DNA of 64,000 nucleotides from Macrocystis pyrifera (taxonomy: Eukaryota; Sar; Phaeophyceae; Laminariales; Laminariaceae), in NCBI GenBank assembly GCA_031763025.1, contig JASSKH010000030.1:7388130-7452129 (forward strand), in the 5' to 3' direction. A program made the position numbers and the translations under genes. Shown in pieces: positions 21,161 through 32,010 of the stretch (its first letter is position 1; each line of letters begins with the position of its first letter). A model generated the notes under the pieces. The model made no database searches. It had not been told where the DNA came from and was given only the letters and a program-made list of their open reading frames with translations.

Positions 21161-21887
21161 GTGGACGGGCAGAAAGAACGGTTTAATGCGAAGAACAAAC
21201 ACATTTCCGCACACATATCAGCTGTATACTATGCAATAAATACAACTCGATCACCACACACATGTCGCTTTTTTCTTCCTATTTTTTATTGTGGCTGTGC
21301 ACTACTTTGCCTCAACTCTGTCTGTTGTGTTCTTGTATATATACGTGTTACATTATGTTCTCCCGATTTTTTTCGTGTTTTTTTGTTTTCCCTTCCGCCT
21401 CCAGACCTGTTGGGCCCTCGGTTTTGTGGGATGACCACGAGAACGGTGGTTTGGCCTCTCTCTGTGTGTGCGTTCTTTGTTTACCCGTCAACATCCAGCA
21501 CGACCAGTGTCCGTGCTGATTCTTTATTCTTCAATCCTACGAATAGAGTCTAGAGATGCAAGTCTCTGTGGTCACAAAACTACCCCTCTGGACAATTATC
21601 ATGGTGAAAACGTGAAAACAGCAGCGAATAATAACTAGAACTATTGGGCCGTCAGTTTTGTGGGATGACCGTGAAGGGCGGGCGTATTATATATGGCCGT
21701 AAATGGTGTTGCTGTTTTCTTCACATTAAACCGTTCTTTCTACTCGTCGACATCCAGCACAACCAGTGTCCGTGCGGATTCTTCAATCCTAGAGAGATAC
21801 AATATGTTCTGTGGTCACTAAGCCAATGGTGAGAACACAACGGCTAAACAACGAATAATATCTGGACATATATGTGGCATTGAATGC
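21161..21887. repeat. R2 fragments in mixed orientation
   Basis: Partial R2 cores occur at 21161-21205 (reverse), 21490-21590 and 21713-21825 (forward), separated by T-rich anonymous sequence. No gene is recognised. Confidence 0.6.
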
Positions 21888-21980
21888 TATTACGGGGGAA
21901 CATAGCAAATACGACCAAATATTTTTATTGATAGTAAAAAGAGGGAAATATATATATAGGTGTTTGTGTGTACCGCACAG
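21888..21980. mobile_element. TA-MITE, left half only
   Basis: TA followed by TTACGGGGGAACATAGCAAA and the interior GTAAAAAGAGGGAAATATATA stretch. The right terminus is missing. Confidence 0.65.
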
Positions 21981-22130
21981 TCAGTATGTTTTCATCGAGA
22001 TTGGGTTGAACCCTACTACTACTGCTACTATTAATCATAGCTGCAAGGCCAAAAACCGCAGAGAGGTCGAACGTTTGTTTCCTCGCTGCACATGAAATAA
22101 AAGTACCTGGAGTTATGGCTCTGCTTACCA

Positions 22131-22225
22131 CTAATACCTTGTACCGCAGTCCCGATTTGGGGACAATCTATTCTAATTCCAAGTGGTTTGTCCCCAAAAC
22201 GGGACTGCGGTACTAAAAGGGTTAA
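22131..22225. mobile_element. TTAA-flanked MITE, copy 2
   Basis: The right end TACTAAAAGGGTTAA is intact, with TTAA at 22222-22225. The left end is decayed to TAATACCTTGTACCGCAG. The arms GTCCCGATTTGGGGACAA and TTGTCCCCAAAACGGGAC pair. Confidence 0.7.
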
Positions 22226-23645
22226 CACTGGTATGTACGGGTACATTTGTCCAGTCCGATCTGATGGATGAAATTTCGCACAAATTAGTGCTGCAGATGT
22301 ATATAATATCTTTTATGTCCCGATTTATAATCAACGTTTTAACATCAACATTAAATGAAAATGACCATTATAGTCAGAGAACATAGTCGTATACTTCATC
22401 TGACCATAAACTAATGTACCCTTTTGAGTATATTTATAGTCAGTATGCGTCCATGAGAGATATAGTCAGTATGGGTCATGAGAGAACAACCAATACTATT
22501 AATACTACAGCAACGACGAGGGAAGAACAAATATATATAGATGTGTATATATCTGTTCGGACAATATATTCAACAGGGGAAGATGGGGTTAGTTAGGGGT
22601 TGTTTGTTGAGATGCCCGGAGAAAACCAGACCGCAGAGAGGTCGCTCGTTCGTCCCGTGTTTCTCACACTGCACACATACATGTACATTTAGTCCGAGAT
22701 TGGAATAAAAATTCCCACAAACTAAGTTGTGCGTGTGTGTGTGTTCTTCACATGCAATGTTCCGTTCTTACCCGTCGACATCCAGCACAACCTGTTTGCA
22801 AGTATTAATATTAATAGTGGTGTTTTTCTGCTTCTTTTTTATTGATTTTTTTTTTTCCAGCTCGTTCTTTTCAAGTGTCTGCCACATCCCCTAGACGACA
22901 GTTTGTTCCTTCTATTTTTTCTGTCTTTTCCTCTTTCTTCTTTTCCTCTTTTTCGGTTTGTCTTCTTTGTTTTTGTTTTTTTCTTTGTTTCCTTTCGTTT
23001 CTCTATTTCATATAAGGTGTATGCCGTGTCTGTCGTATTCAGTATGATGACATGGCATTGCATTGCCCTAACCCTATGTCTGCGTGGCAACGTAGTATCT
23101 CTATGGCGTAGCTTTCACGAAACTACCCCACAGATATACTACGTTCCCACGCATACGGTATGCAGTAAGCACAGCAGTGGACAATGCAACGCCATGTCGT
23201 CATCATACTATTGTTAGTAGATACGACAGGCACGGCACACACATTCTATGAAATAGAGCAACGAAAGAAAACGAAGAAAAAAACGAAAACAAAGAAGACA
23301 AAGAGAAAAAGAAAAAGAAAAAAGAAAAAGAAAAAATAATAATACGCAAACTCTGTCGTGCCCCCCCCGCAGCAGGGGATGTGGCAGACACTTGAAAAGA
23401 ACGAGCTGTGGAAAAAAAGAAAAGGAATTATACTCGTACCTGGTAGTTGCAATTCGTATAATAATTATTAATATAATATTAATAGTACCAGGCGCTATTT
23501 TATTGATTTGCCATTTTATTGCCATTTTATATGCCAATGCGAAATTCTTATATTCCAATTATCCGATCCACATATGTATGAAAGGGTGTCTAATACGAGC
23601 AGAATTGTAGTCAAATTTCTCTGCATATACCAGGTACGTGTGTGT
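22226..23645. other. AT-rich sequence with R2 and A-rich relics
   Basis: R2 pieces lie at about 22745-22795 and 23085-23250. Long GAAA/TTTC-rich stretches at 22860-23010 and 23260-23340 generate Lys/Phe-rich ORF artefacts. No gene is recognised. Confidence 0.5.
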
Positions 23646-24113
23646 GTTCTTCACATTAAACCGTTCTTCTACTCGTCGACATCCAGCAAGCCCAGTGTCC
23701 GTGCTGATTCTTCACCCTAGAAAGATACGAGCTCTGTGGTCACAGACTACGACACAGAGATAACACACCGTAATGCATTAATAGCCTACGCAATACCATG
23801 CCTTCGCACTAGGTGCGGCCGACACAACATACATACATACGCCAGCAACCAAAATACACCATAACGAAAGAGAAGCAACGAAGAAACCAAACCGAAAAAG
23901 AAAAAGAAAAGGAGAAGAATCCCAAATAAATAAATAAAATGGGAAGCCAAAGCTCAGACACATGCTTACCCCGAGCATGAGCCAAAAGGGACGTGCAAGG
24001 GGGAAGAAACGAGAAGGAAAAAGGGGACTATTCATCCCGGTGAACACTTAACCAAGTAAAAAGAGAAACAATGAGTGGGCCAAAACACGCTCGTCACCCA
24101 CCCACTAGGTAGT
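23646..24113 (-). repeat. Dispersed repeat R1, copy 4
   Basis: Near-identical to 20678-21160, with small deletions (for example in the GAACAAGAAAAAG-type run and in one CATACATA repeat). It ends at the same CACCCACCCACTA boundary. Confidence 0.85.
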
Positions 24114-24199
24114 AGTGCTTCTTTCATAAGGATAAGAAGGGGAAAATATAGGAAAAAGTTGAGTCATGGAAAAAAAAATCAAAGCACCAAGCCAATACA

Positions 24200-24720
24200 T
24201 ACCGAACGGCCGCAGCAGTTGGCGGTACGAGTAGCAAAGAAAAGTCCAACCTATTAGTCGGCCTGGTACCTTGCTACCCTATCTGCGGTCTCTCTGCTAC
24301 TCTCTTCTACCGCGGTTTCCCTTCTACTCCTCCTGTTCCCCCCCCTGCCCCCATACACTTGTACGGTGTTCTTCTACCCCTCCTGCTGTTACCCCTCCCC
24401 CCATTCCCTCTAACACTACCTGCAGCGGACGCACGGCGCTGTCTACTCAGCTTTGCCTCAGCCTCGTGCCACCTCCCCATGAACTGTTCAGCTGCTTCGA
24501 GGATTCCCCGGTACCACTTTCCCGTCTGTTTTGCTGCAGTGGGCCACAGTGCGGTCCCAACTCCAAAGACGAAGGGGGAGTCTTCCGTTGAACCCTCGGT
24601 GGCTTTGAACACTCTAAGGTCCTCAGCAATGGCCCTAGGCCAAGTCTTGGGCTGCCCGCCTGGTTTCGGGCTCCCCCCACCAGCGATCGTCCCGAACATG
24701 AACCGATGGTGGTCTAATAT
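24200..24720 (-). pseudogene. LINE-A C-terminal fragment
   Basis: The minus-strand frame around 24307-24720 contains GTIAGGGSPKPGGQPKTW, then a WYRGILEAAEQFMGRWHEAE segment and an SRQRRASA motif. It matches the C-terminal tail of the LINE-A protein at 33501-34000. The reverse transcriptase is absent, as expected of a truncated non-LTR insertion in this orientation. The 3' tail word (CCGCCAACTGC on the minus strand) lies at about 24215. It is not functional. Confidence 0.75.
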
Positions 24721-24914
24721 AACATGTGTTTCGCACCAACTTGTCATGTTGTAGCATAGTTTCTCTGAGCATAATAACATGCATGAATGTGTGCATGTGA
24801 ACCCTCTCGTATACGACACCTACCAGGTACTTAGTACGTATACCAGGTGCTGCTTGCTGTGTGGTGCGGGTGTGTGTGCCCTTGGTTCTTCTACCCCTCG
24901 ACATCCAGCACAAC

Positions 24915-25407
24915 AACTAGACGGAGGGAATACTCCCGGAGGAGCAGTGCGGCTTCCATTCCGCACGATCAACGATCGACATGCTTTCGTCGTGCGCCGG
25001 TTGCAAGCGCTCGGACGACAGAGGAAACACCCCCCCGGACATGTGCTTCATTGATACTTTTTGTAAGGAGAAAGCGTGAACTGCAGCTGCGGGAGTATAC
25101 TTTTTTTGCTGTAGTAGTCACACGCTCTGGCGTACCAACCCAAGATGCTCACAACTATCCGTAATTTCCAAGGAATGCGCCCGGGCTTGCATGCCTAAGG
25201 ACGCGACGGCGAGCACTCGGAATGGTCTGATGTCACGCAGGGGCTGCGGCAAGGCTTCGTTCGACCAGGTATCACCGTTATACTGTTCAATGCACATTCT
25301 GCGCTGCTGCGTTACGCGTCGTACTGGAACGCTTCACATTCAGCGAGGATGAAGCCACATCGTAAAGGATTTGGTTCAACTCAGGGACTCAGCGATGTTA
25401 GAGTACG
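24915..25407 (+). pseudogene. LINE-A reverse transcriptase, N-side fragment
   Basis: Plus-strand frames show LPEEQCGF, ARSTIDM and LQALGRQRK, a broken FID region, a GVPT..IRNF-like stretch and GEHSEWSDVTQG, all in the order of the LINE-A RT at 34448-35330. Many frameshifts and stops interrupt it. The match stops near 25407 and resumes at about 30838 with the next RT segment, so this is the left part of one LINE-A copy split by the DIRS-like element. The 5' end, with the linker and any endonuclease, is missing. Confidence 0.8.
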
Positions 25408-25411
25408 TTTT

Positions 25412-25438
25412 GGGCCCGCCAACAAGAAACACCTAATC
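25412..25438. repeat. Left terminal inverted repeat of DIRS-like element
   Basis: GGGCCCGCCAACAAGAAACA followed by CCTAAT pairs imperfectly (about 21 of 27) with the reverse complement of 30808-30834 (ATTAGGCACTTCATTTTTGG then TGGGCC). Both lie immediately inside the LINE-A junctions. Confidence 0.6.
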
Positions 25439-25584
25439 TGGGCAAGCCTGAGATTCTTATTGGGGCGCCATCTTCAAACAACCTTGAGCACAGGCTATTA
25501 TATAGGATTTAGTGTGGAGTTCATCACTGAGCCGTTTTGCAAAACCCAATTTTAGCCGCGGGAGGGTGGGGGGGAAAAAAAACA

Positions 25585-25858
25585 GCTAGACGACTCCCTG
25601 ACGTCCCTTGCCCGGTTCTATTCAGCTCGTGCAGGGCCTTGCCCGTCAGCTATCTATCCTGGATACTCGCTGCACCGACGACCCCGCTTCACACCGCTCT
25701 ACCGCTGCTTGCTCGTATCTGAACTGCGTTGGTATTTCTTCATCAAACATCCGAAACTTCTATTATTTTTCATTCTTGCCCTCCGAAACCGTCTCATGCC
25801 TTCACTGGTTTATCTTTTCTACCCGTTACCCTCCAAACACCTACGACAACCTTCCTCT
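25585..25858. repeat. Subterminal direct repeat, left copy
   Basis: Begins CTAGACGACTCCCTGACGTC and runs to about CTACGACAACCTTCCTC. It is almost identical to 30447-30772 except that the right copy has about 37 and 9 extra bases. It is not at the extreme end of the element, so it is not a simple LTR. Confidence 0.85.
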
Positions 25859-26269
25859 TTGGTTGTCCACTTCCACGAAAAAATGCTTGATATTAATTGA
25901 AGAAGCCGAAATGGTGGGGGGGGGGGGCTGCCCTGGACCGTCCCCCCCCCTGCAGGCGTACGCCTTCCTTACCCCTATATAAAATAGCCGGAGGAAGAGA
26001 AAAAAAGGGGGGGGGGTCGCCTCGTCCCTTTTCGCTTGCTTACGCCTCCCCCCTCCTCCATACAAACGAAACGCGGTCGACCTCCTTACCGGTCGCGCTC
26101 CGCTAGTGGAACGCCTCCCCTCACGAGACCGCGGTTCCTTTCCCCCTTCGTCCGGATATGTGTAAGGACTGTTCGGGCACTTTGCAGCCTCCCAAGCGGT
26201 CCTTACTATACCGGGCGGAGTAGCACCTATAGTATTTAACCCCATCTCGTCCCTTGTCCTGGCTGTCTC
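25859..26269. other. DIRS 3' noncoding segment
   Basis: G- and C-run-rich sequence between the left direct repeat and the recombinase stop. A short frame here carries repeat-derived proline runs. No second copy of this segment was found, which argues against the PAT-like A1-B1-A2-B2 arrangement. Confidence 0.45.
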
Positions 26270-27420
26270 TCAAACTCTCCCCCCCCCATGCTCCAACACC
26301 TCTGATACCCATACCGGGTCTTCCACGTTAGCCCTAACGTACACTATAAACGAGTCCGACGACCATCTCCCTTCTTTCCTAATCACTGCCTCTGGCACTC
26401 TTCTCGCGGCCAATCTGGTTGCCCCCCCTATTCTCCCCGAATGCAACGCGAATTCTTCCGGAATCAGACTTGCCCCCGCTCCTCTCCCCTCTTCCTTCCA
26501 CCTCCTCCCTACACTGGCGAGACCCTTCCTCCAGCACTGGGTAGCCTTCCCCCTGGCCCGACCCTCCAACCGTCCGTTCCTCGATATGACATCAAAGGGG
26601 CTTCCCTTGTCAACTCCCCGTCATTGTACATTTCGAAAGCTCCACCAATAGCCCCACTGCCCCTCCTTCCTCTCCTCCACCCCGTCCTGATCTTGTCCTG
26701 ACTAGTACCGCTCCTTTTCTTCCTTGGTCTCCCTTCGATCCCCTGAACCTCACCTCTACCTTATTTGCTTCCGAATGCTACCCTCCGCCAGTTGATCGTT
26801 ATCTCTGAAAACGCGACATCCCCCCTCCTTATGCAGTATACCTTGTGATACACCCCTCTCTCCTTGGCAAACAATTCTGACGCTCGCAACATAAAAAAAA
26901 TAGGACAGTGTCAGACCTATCCATAACACCCTCCCCCCTTGCCCCCATGATGCAGTGCTTCCTTGCATCCCCTTCAGCATCCCCCAAGTCAATGGTCTTC
27001 TTACCCTCTGCTGACTACCCGTCTCTACGTGTGCCCTCTTGATACCTTGCCTCACCGATCTGATCAATGGGTTACTAATGGGCAACGAAAGCCCCACGAA
27101 CTGCTCATGGTAGAAATTAATCGCCACTAACTTGCCTACTACCGTCGACTCCTTGTTCCCTTTTTCTGCGCAGCAGTACCCCATGAACTCGACCAACTCC
27201 CCCACTAACTCCATCTCCCCCATGTCTTGCTGCAGCCAACACCCCTTCCCGACCAAAAATCTCCAGCTCACCCACATCCTCCAATTCGCCTCGTAAGTTT
27301 TTCGAGACAAAGCTGCAACTCTTTCAAATGCGTACTCTCTCGCAATATCTCCGAACACACTAGCTGCTCCCCGATCCCAGTTCCTGCACCTGCCAAGCGA
27401 TTTCGGGACATTCTGCGTTC
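26270..27420 (-). pseudogene. Tyrosine recombinase (DIRS-type), frameshifted
   Basis: The N-terminal core-binding part is seen in RKTYEANWRMWVSW and the GNKESTVVGKLVAINFYHEQ region. The catalytic domain begins at RRPLTWGMLKG. A frameshift at the A8 run near 26893-26900 moves the reading to FMLRASELFAKERG, giving the first catalytic Arg. A second shift leads to a SKGDQGRKGA-like Lys region, then HSGRIGGAT (His-x-x-Arg), GRWSSDS (Trp) and FIVYVRANVEDP (nucleophilic Tyr). All signature residues of the family can be found, but only across several frames. It would cut and rejoin element DNA. Its start overlaps the RNase H frame, as is usual in DIRS elements. Confidence 0.8.
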
Positions 27421-28250
27421 TGTTTCTCGGGAACCTGTTCCTCTCGCCACCTAGTCAGACCATCTGCCAACCTGTTATCGACCCCCCGTACGTGCCTTGC
27501 CTGAAACACCACCTTCCCATTGCTTCCAACGCCCCCATCATTCTCATCAATGCCCCTACCCTCGCTTGTTTCTTACCCCCCCCCACGACACCTCTTTACC
27601 CAGGTTACAGTTGCTTCGTTATCTGCCCTCATCAAAACTGCCTCCCCCTTCCTACCCGGTCTCTCCCCCCTCATGTCTACCATTACGAACGCCGTCACCC
27701 CCATGGCCATGACCTCCAACAGGTTAATGGAAATTAAATCAGCTATCGCCTGCCCCCCCTTTATCGTACGTTTCTGCACCTCTTCTGGCAGGGCGAATCT
27801 CCAGTACACCCCCGTTTCCATGCACAACCCCCTATCGCTGTCAATGAAGCGTCCGAAAACCAGGTTCTACTCGGCCGCTGCTTCACGAAGCTGAAAGACG
27901 GTGCTCTTATGCTCTCTCCCCCGTACCCTCCCCCCGTCTCCAAAAACCATCTCCACCCTCCCACGTCTGCCATGAACTCCCGCGACAACCGTAGAACTCG
28001 TCTCGCTTCCTTCTGCTTTTTGAACCTACCCCACGCACCCCCCCCCCCCCCCCCGGCCCGCTCCACCCCATCAAGATGCAGATTAGATAACTGCAGAAGC
28101 CGACGGACGAAGTACCGTCCGGGCCGGATTACAAAGCATGCGTGGTGCAACTTCCTTGCTAACACTAGCACCTCCCTCACCGTTACCGTCTGCCGCCCTG
28201 CTGGCCAATCTGCCAATCGCGCGCGTAATTCGTCCACTTTCGTTTCGGGA
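27420..28250 (-). pseudogene. DIRS RT connection and RNase H region
   Basis: The minus frame from about 28237 contains DELRARLADWPAGRQTVTVREVLVLARKLHH, cited here only for its PAGRQTVTVREVL and RPGRYFVRRLLQL motifs, typical of DIRS RT-RH linkers. WFSDASLTAIGGCAWKRG is the RNase H start with its first Asp, and a later frame gives VLMRADNEATVTWVK with another acidic residue. The end shows a GLTRWREEQ-like C-terminus. At least two frameshifts interrupt it. Poly-C at 28038-28054 adds glycine-run artefacts. Confidence 0.7.
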
Positions 28251-28329
28251 GGGCAATAGTCATGCTCTCTGTGTCAACATCGTACCCCAACACCTCTTGT
28301 TGCGTTGCCCAGCCTGTCACCTTTTTTTT

Positions 28330-28870
28330 TTCGAAAGTAACGGTTCCTCCCCTTCTGACCTCTCGCCCATAGCCTGCTCGTGTATTCCCGCTAGCGATCG
28401 AGACAAGTCCGAACACCGCGCCCCTTCCGGATCCCACTGAACTTCTGCTGAGATGGCATCATCCATAAAAAAATAAAAAAAACACAAAGACTGGGTCGTC
28501 CTGCCCTCCCCCGTTCGCTGGCCGCACTACGCACTCTGCCGGCCACTGGGCTACTGGACGCCCCGTTGCCTGCGCAACCGTCACGTGCTCTACGTCCGCA
28601 ACCGCTTTTCCCACACTGCGTCGCTAAATTTCTGCGCGCTTGAATGGTTTCCGTATGCAAGTTCCTGTGTAAGGTCCCCCCCTGGCCCAACGTCTACCGG
28701 TACCCCCCCACGCGCGCTTTGTGCCTCAACTTGTCGATTTCCGGGAATTGGTGCTTGTCCCCGAAGAACGCTTGTACGCGCTCTGGGTCCATGTGGGGTG
28801 CTGTCAACGAACCCCCCAACCATTACACAACCCTCCGTACCCCCTCTTCCCCCCCCCGGTTACCCGCGAC
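28330..28870 (-). pseudogene. DIRS reverse transcriptase remnant
   Basis: On the minus strand VDVGPGGDLTQELAYGNH (near 28670-28720) is followed at about 28440-28500 by FFMDDAISAEV, the catalytic F-x-D-D box, then an EVLGYDVDTESMTIALP segment. Family knowledge predicts roughly 150 codons, including the fingers and the first catalytic Asp, between the first two motifs, but only about 150-200 bases separate them. An internal deletion has therefore removed most of the RT. It is not functional. Confidence 0.65.
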
Positions 28871-28892
28871 AAAACTGCCCCAGCCGTCGTAG

Positions 28893-30387
28893 CTAAACTC
28901 GCACTAAGCTTGCCGCCTTCACCGATTTCCCCGACACCTTCCCCAACAACCCCTGTGCAACCTCCCAACGCTTCTGATCTTCAACGCGCCGGCCGGATAT
29001 CGCACCTGTTTCTGACAAAACCACCCGCGCGCTCCCTCCCCCGAAGCCAAAATGGTCCCTCTGCGCGAAATTCCGCACATCAATGTTGCTCAGCGCTGCT
29101 ACCTGCTGTGTCCCTTCCCCCTTGACGATGAAAGTCCCTATAATCGTACCCAAGGCATCCGCCGAATCAAAGGGTGGGGATTTCCCATCCCCGCGCATCG
29201 ATGACCAGACCACTGTTGTGCGGTTGCTCTTGCGCCACATCGTCTCCGCTACTGATGGCTTGCTTCCCCGCTCCCCGCCTCCCCACCCCCCCTTCCCCCC
29301 CCCCCCCCCCCAACCTTGCAACCCGGACGAGAAATTCGATGCTCCCCCCCCCCCTCCCCCCACTGCGGCCTGGTGCTGAGTACTGAACTGATGCCGTCCC
29401 CCCACCCCGGAGTTGCTTCGTGCTGCGGCTGCCGGTGCAACCTCCGTGCTCCCCTCTCCCACGGACTTGTCTCCTCCCCCGCCCACCCCCACTGTCCTTC
29501 GGGTGCCCCCATCTGCCGCTGTCGCGACCCCGACACGTCTATCTCCCACTCGCTTACATCCCCGAACCCCCCCCCAGGCCTGACTGCTGCTGCTGCTGTA
29601 GCCGCATGCTTGGCCGCTGTTGCTGCTGTCGCGGATTCGGTACTCCCCCGCCCCAACCTATCCCCCCCCCCCCCCCCCCCCCCCCTCCCCCCCGCGTTTT
29701 CCCTGCCGCATTGCTCTGATGCCCACCCTTGCTGCTGCTGCTGCTGCTGTGGTCCCCCCCCCCCCCGTATGCCCACCCTTCTTGCTGTGGCGCCCACTCT
29801 TGCTGTAGCTGCTGTGGTGTGCCCCGGCTATGCGGCTGCTGCAGTCCCTACCCCTGCTGCTGCTGCTGCTGCGGCGGGCCTCCCGGGCCCCAGGGTGCAT
29901 GTGAGGGCCCGTTAAAGGTCGTGAGCTGATGGATAGCCCGCCTCCCCCCCGCCCCCTGCTGATACGAACTCCCTCCCCCCGACCATGGGGGCCCCTGAAA
30001 CTCGTTTCCGGGAAAAAAAATGGTCGTTGCGCTGCGATGGGGCATGTTGCATGGAGTTGGACTGCTCGCGGTTCCCATACGAGCCGTTCCCCCGCCCCCT
30101 ACCCGACCGCATGTGAGCTCCTTGGTGTACTGTCTGGCTACCCTCAAAGTGCACGTTCCTACTCGTACCCAGGCTACTCAGGGTATTTGCTCGCACTCTA
30201 CCGTCGTCGTTGTTGCCCGACCCTCCTGCTGAAGACTGATCGTCCTCCGCGTTACCGGCCGCCCCGTTCCCTTGGGTCGACCCCCGCCTTGGCTCTGGGC
30301 CTCCCACGAGATGGTCGTGCTCCTCGTCCTGCTGCTGGATCGCGGTAAGAGGTTCCCCCCTCCTGATCGTCCACCCTCCCAACGCAC
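28893..30387 (-). pseudogene. DIRS gag-like low-complexity region
   Basis: Several overlapping minus frames are rich in Gly, Ser, Gln and Asn, with polyglutamine from CTG runs (about 29729-29750 and 29853-29875) and glycine runs from poly-C (C24 at 29662-29685). A C-terminal stretch containing FGFGGGSARVVLSETGA looks more ordinary. The position 5' of the RT fits gag. No zinc knuckle is visible. Function is inferred from position only. Confidence 0.45.
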
Positions 30388-30446
30388 AGGCTCAATGACT
30401 GCTGACCACTTGACGACTCCTTGACGTCCCTTCCCCTGTCAACAAC

Positions 30447-30772
30447 AACTAGACGACTCCCTGACGTCCCTTGCCCGGTTCTATTCAGCTTGTGCAGGGC
30501 CTTGCCCGTCAGCTATCTATCCTGGATACTCGCTGCACCGACGACCCCGCTTCACACCGCTCTACCGCTGCTTGCTCGTATCTGAACTGCGTTGGTCTTT
30601 CTTCATCAAACATCCGGAACTTCTATTATTTTTCATTCTTGCCCCCGTACTAAACATCCCTTGTTATTATATGGGAAACCCTCCGAAACCGTCTCGTTCC
30701 TTCACTGGGTTTATCTTTTCTACCCGTTACCCTCGAAACACCAGGTTGCCCCTACGACAACCTTCCTCATTT
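30447..30772. repeat. Subterminal direct repeat, right copy
   Basis: Partner of 25585-25858. It includes two insertions relative to the left copy (about 37 bp around 30647 and 9 bp around 30746). A shorter degenerate duplicate of its first 30 bases lies just left, at about 30410-30440. Confidence 0.85.
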
Positions 30773-30807
30773 TAGCGTTCTCCAAAAAGTGAGCATTATG
30801 TTCTTGT

Positions 30808-30834
30808 ATATTAGGCACTTCATTTTTGGTGGGC
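30808..30834. repeat. Right terminal inverted repeat of DIRS-like element
   Basis: Pairs imperfectly with 25412-25438. LINE-A sequence resumes within a few bases, at the CTGTAGTCACTACAGAGCAG stretch. Confidence 0.6.
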
Positions 30835-30837
30835 CTA

Positions 30838-32010
30838 TACTGACTGTAGTCACTACAGAGCAGAAGCAGGAGCCATTGGCACGTGTGCGAAGGGCTGTAT
30901 GGGGCATGTTGTACACCGATGACGTAGGAGTTGTCTTGAAGTCGGCTGAAGGACTCGCTACAACGTCATGGCAGTCATCGTGACTTTAGACACAGCAGGC
31001 CTCACGGTATGGGAAAATAATGCAGAGAGAGACAAAGTTGTTACGAACACCGGACCAGAAAACCCTTGCCCCACCGCTCGTCATCGAAGCAGCTGCTAGC
31101 AGGCCATAGGTATAAACAGACGGCCCAGTTCTAATACCTAGGCGGTGTGATCCACGAAAACGCTGAGTTCTCGCTCGAAATCAACCGACGGATCCGTATC
31201 ATGCCGGCATACCTCAAACGGTTCGGCCCGGAGTAGTATGATAGGACGACCGTTCCGCTTGGTTTTGAGAAGTCCGCATGTGCTTAAGGCCGAGTTGAGA
31301 GTGAGACTCTGCTGTACGGGTGTGTGATGCGGACCTTCAGAGCGGAACACACTGCTGTCGCCAAGCTCTTAGCGGCTCACGACCAAGTCCTCTTGCGAGT
31401 CATTGGCTTCCAGCGCCGACTCCGTACCGACCACACCACCACCGCCTCGTACGCGAAGGCCCTCAATTGGCAAGATGACCACACGTTGCAAGAGCATCGA
31501 AACGATCATCCGTAAACGGCGGCTCTTTTTTGCGGCGGCCGTGGCGCAGCAAAGCAAGGAGCAAAATGCCCAGTGTTCGGGACGATGGCTGGTGAGGAGA
31601 ACCCGGGACCTGGTGGACTTTGCATAGATGCATATAGTCGAAGACCTTATTAATAGTTGGGGAGTTCCGAGTCACCAAAGGGTCAACGGAACACTCCCCC
31701 TTGGTGTTTGGAGTTGAAACCGTGCTGTGGTTCACTGCAGCAAAAAAGGCGGGGAAGTGGTACCGGGGTCTTCTCCTATTAATAGCAGCCGAACCGTTCA
31801 TTCATGATGAAGTGGCATGAGGATGAGGCACAGTTGAGTAGGCTGCGCCGCGCATCCGCCGTGGGTTGTGCCCAAGGCAAGGGGGGAAGGGCAGCAACAG
31901 GAGGAGGAGTGGAAGGAAACCCAGCGACCAAGGGAATGGGGGCACGGGGGGGGCAACAGGAGGAGTAGAAGGGAAACCGCGGCAGATGGGGTAGCAAGGC
32001 ACCAGGCCGA
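30838..32010 (+). pseudogene. LINE-A reverse transcriptase, C-side fragment
   Basis: Resumes the LINE-A copy broken at 25407. [20 protein letters not shown] carries the catalytic Y-x-D-D box (YTDD here, YADD in the other copy), followed by a SAEGLA stretch. Further right, in other frames, come thumb-domain segments (a GRIRI-like piece, then LLAAHDQVLLRVIGFQRRLR) and a degraded C-terminal tail to about 32010. Frames change repeatedly. The 3' tail continues into 32011-32530. Confidence 0.8.

Larger units (their letters stand above)
25408..30837 (-). mobile_element. DIRS-like tyrosine-recombinase retrotransposon (defective)
   Basis: A 5.4-kb insertion splits a LINE-A copy. On the minus strand the order is a low-complexity gag-like region, an RT remnant, RNase H, then a tyrosine recombinase, the order known for DIRS-type elements. 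It has about 27-bp imperfect terminal inverted repeats and roughly 270-bp subterminal direct repeats. There are no LTR integrase and no DDE core. The frames are broken by several frameshifts and most of the RT core is gone, so this copy cannot be autonomous. Members of this group are widespread in stramenopiles and other algae; that is family knowledge, not visible here. Confidence 0.8.

Noticed and set aside
29249..29915. Proline/cysteine-rich plus-strand ORFs
   Set aside because: Plus-strand shadows of the DIRS gag-like region produced by poly-C and CTG runs.
25408..30837. Interpreting the direct repeats as ordinary LTRs of a gypsy or copia element
   Set aside because: The repeats are not terminal, the enzyme is a tyrosine recombinase and not a DDE integrase, and short inverted repeats lie outside them.
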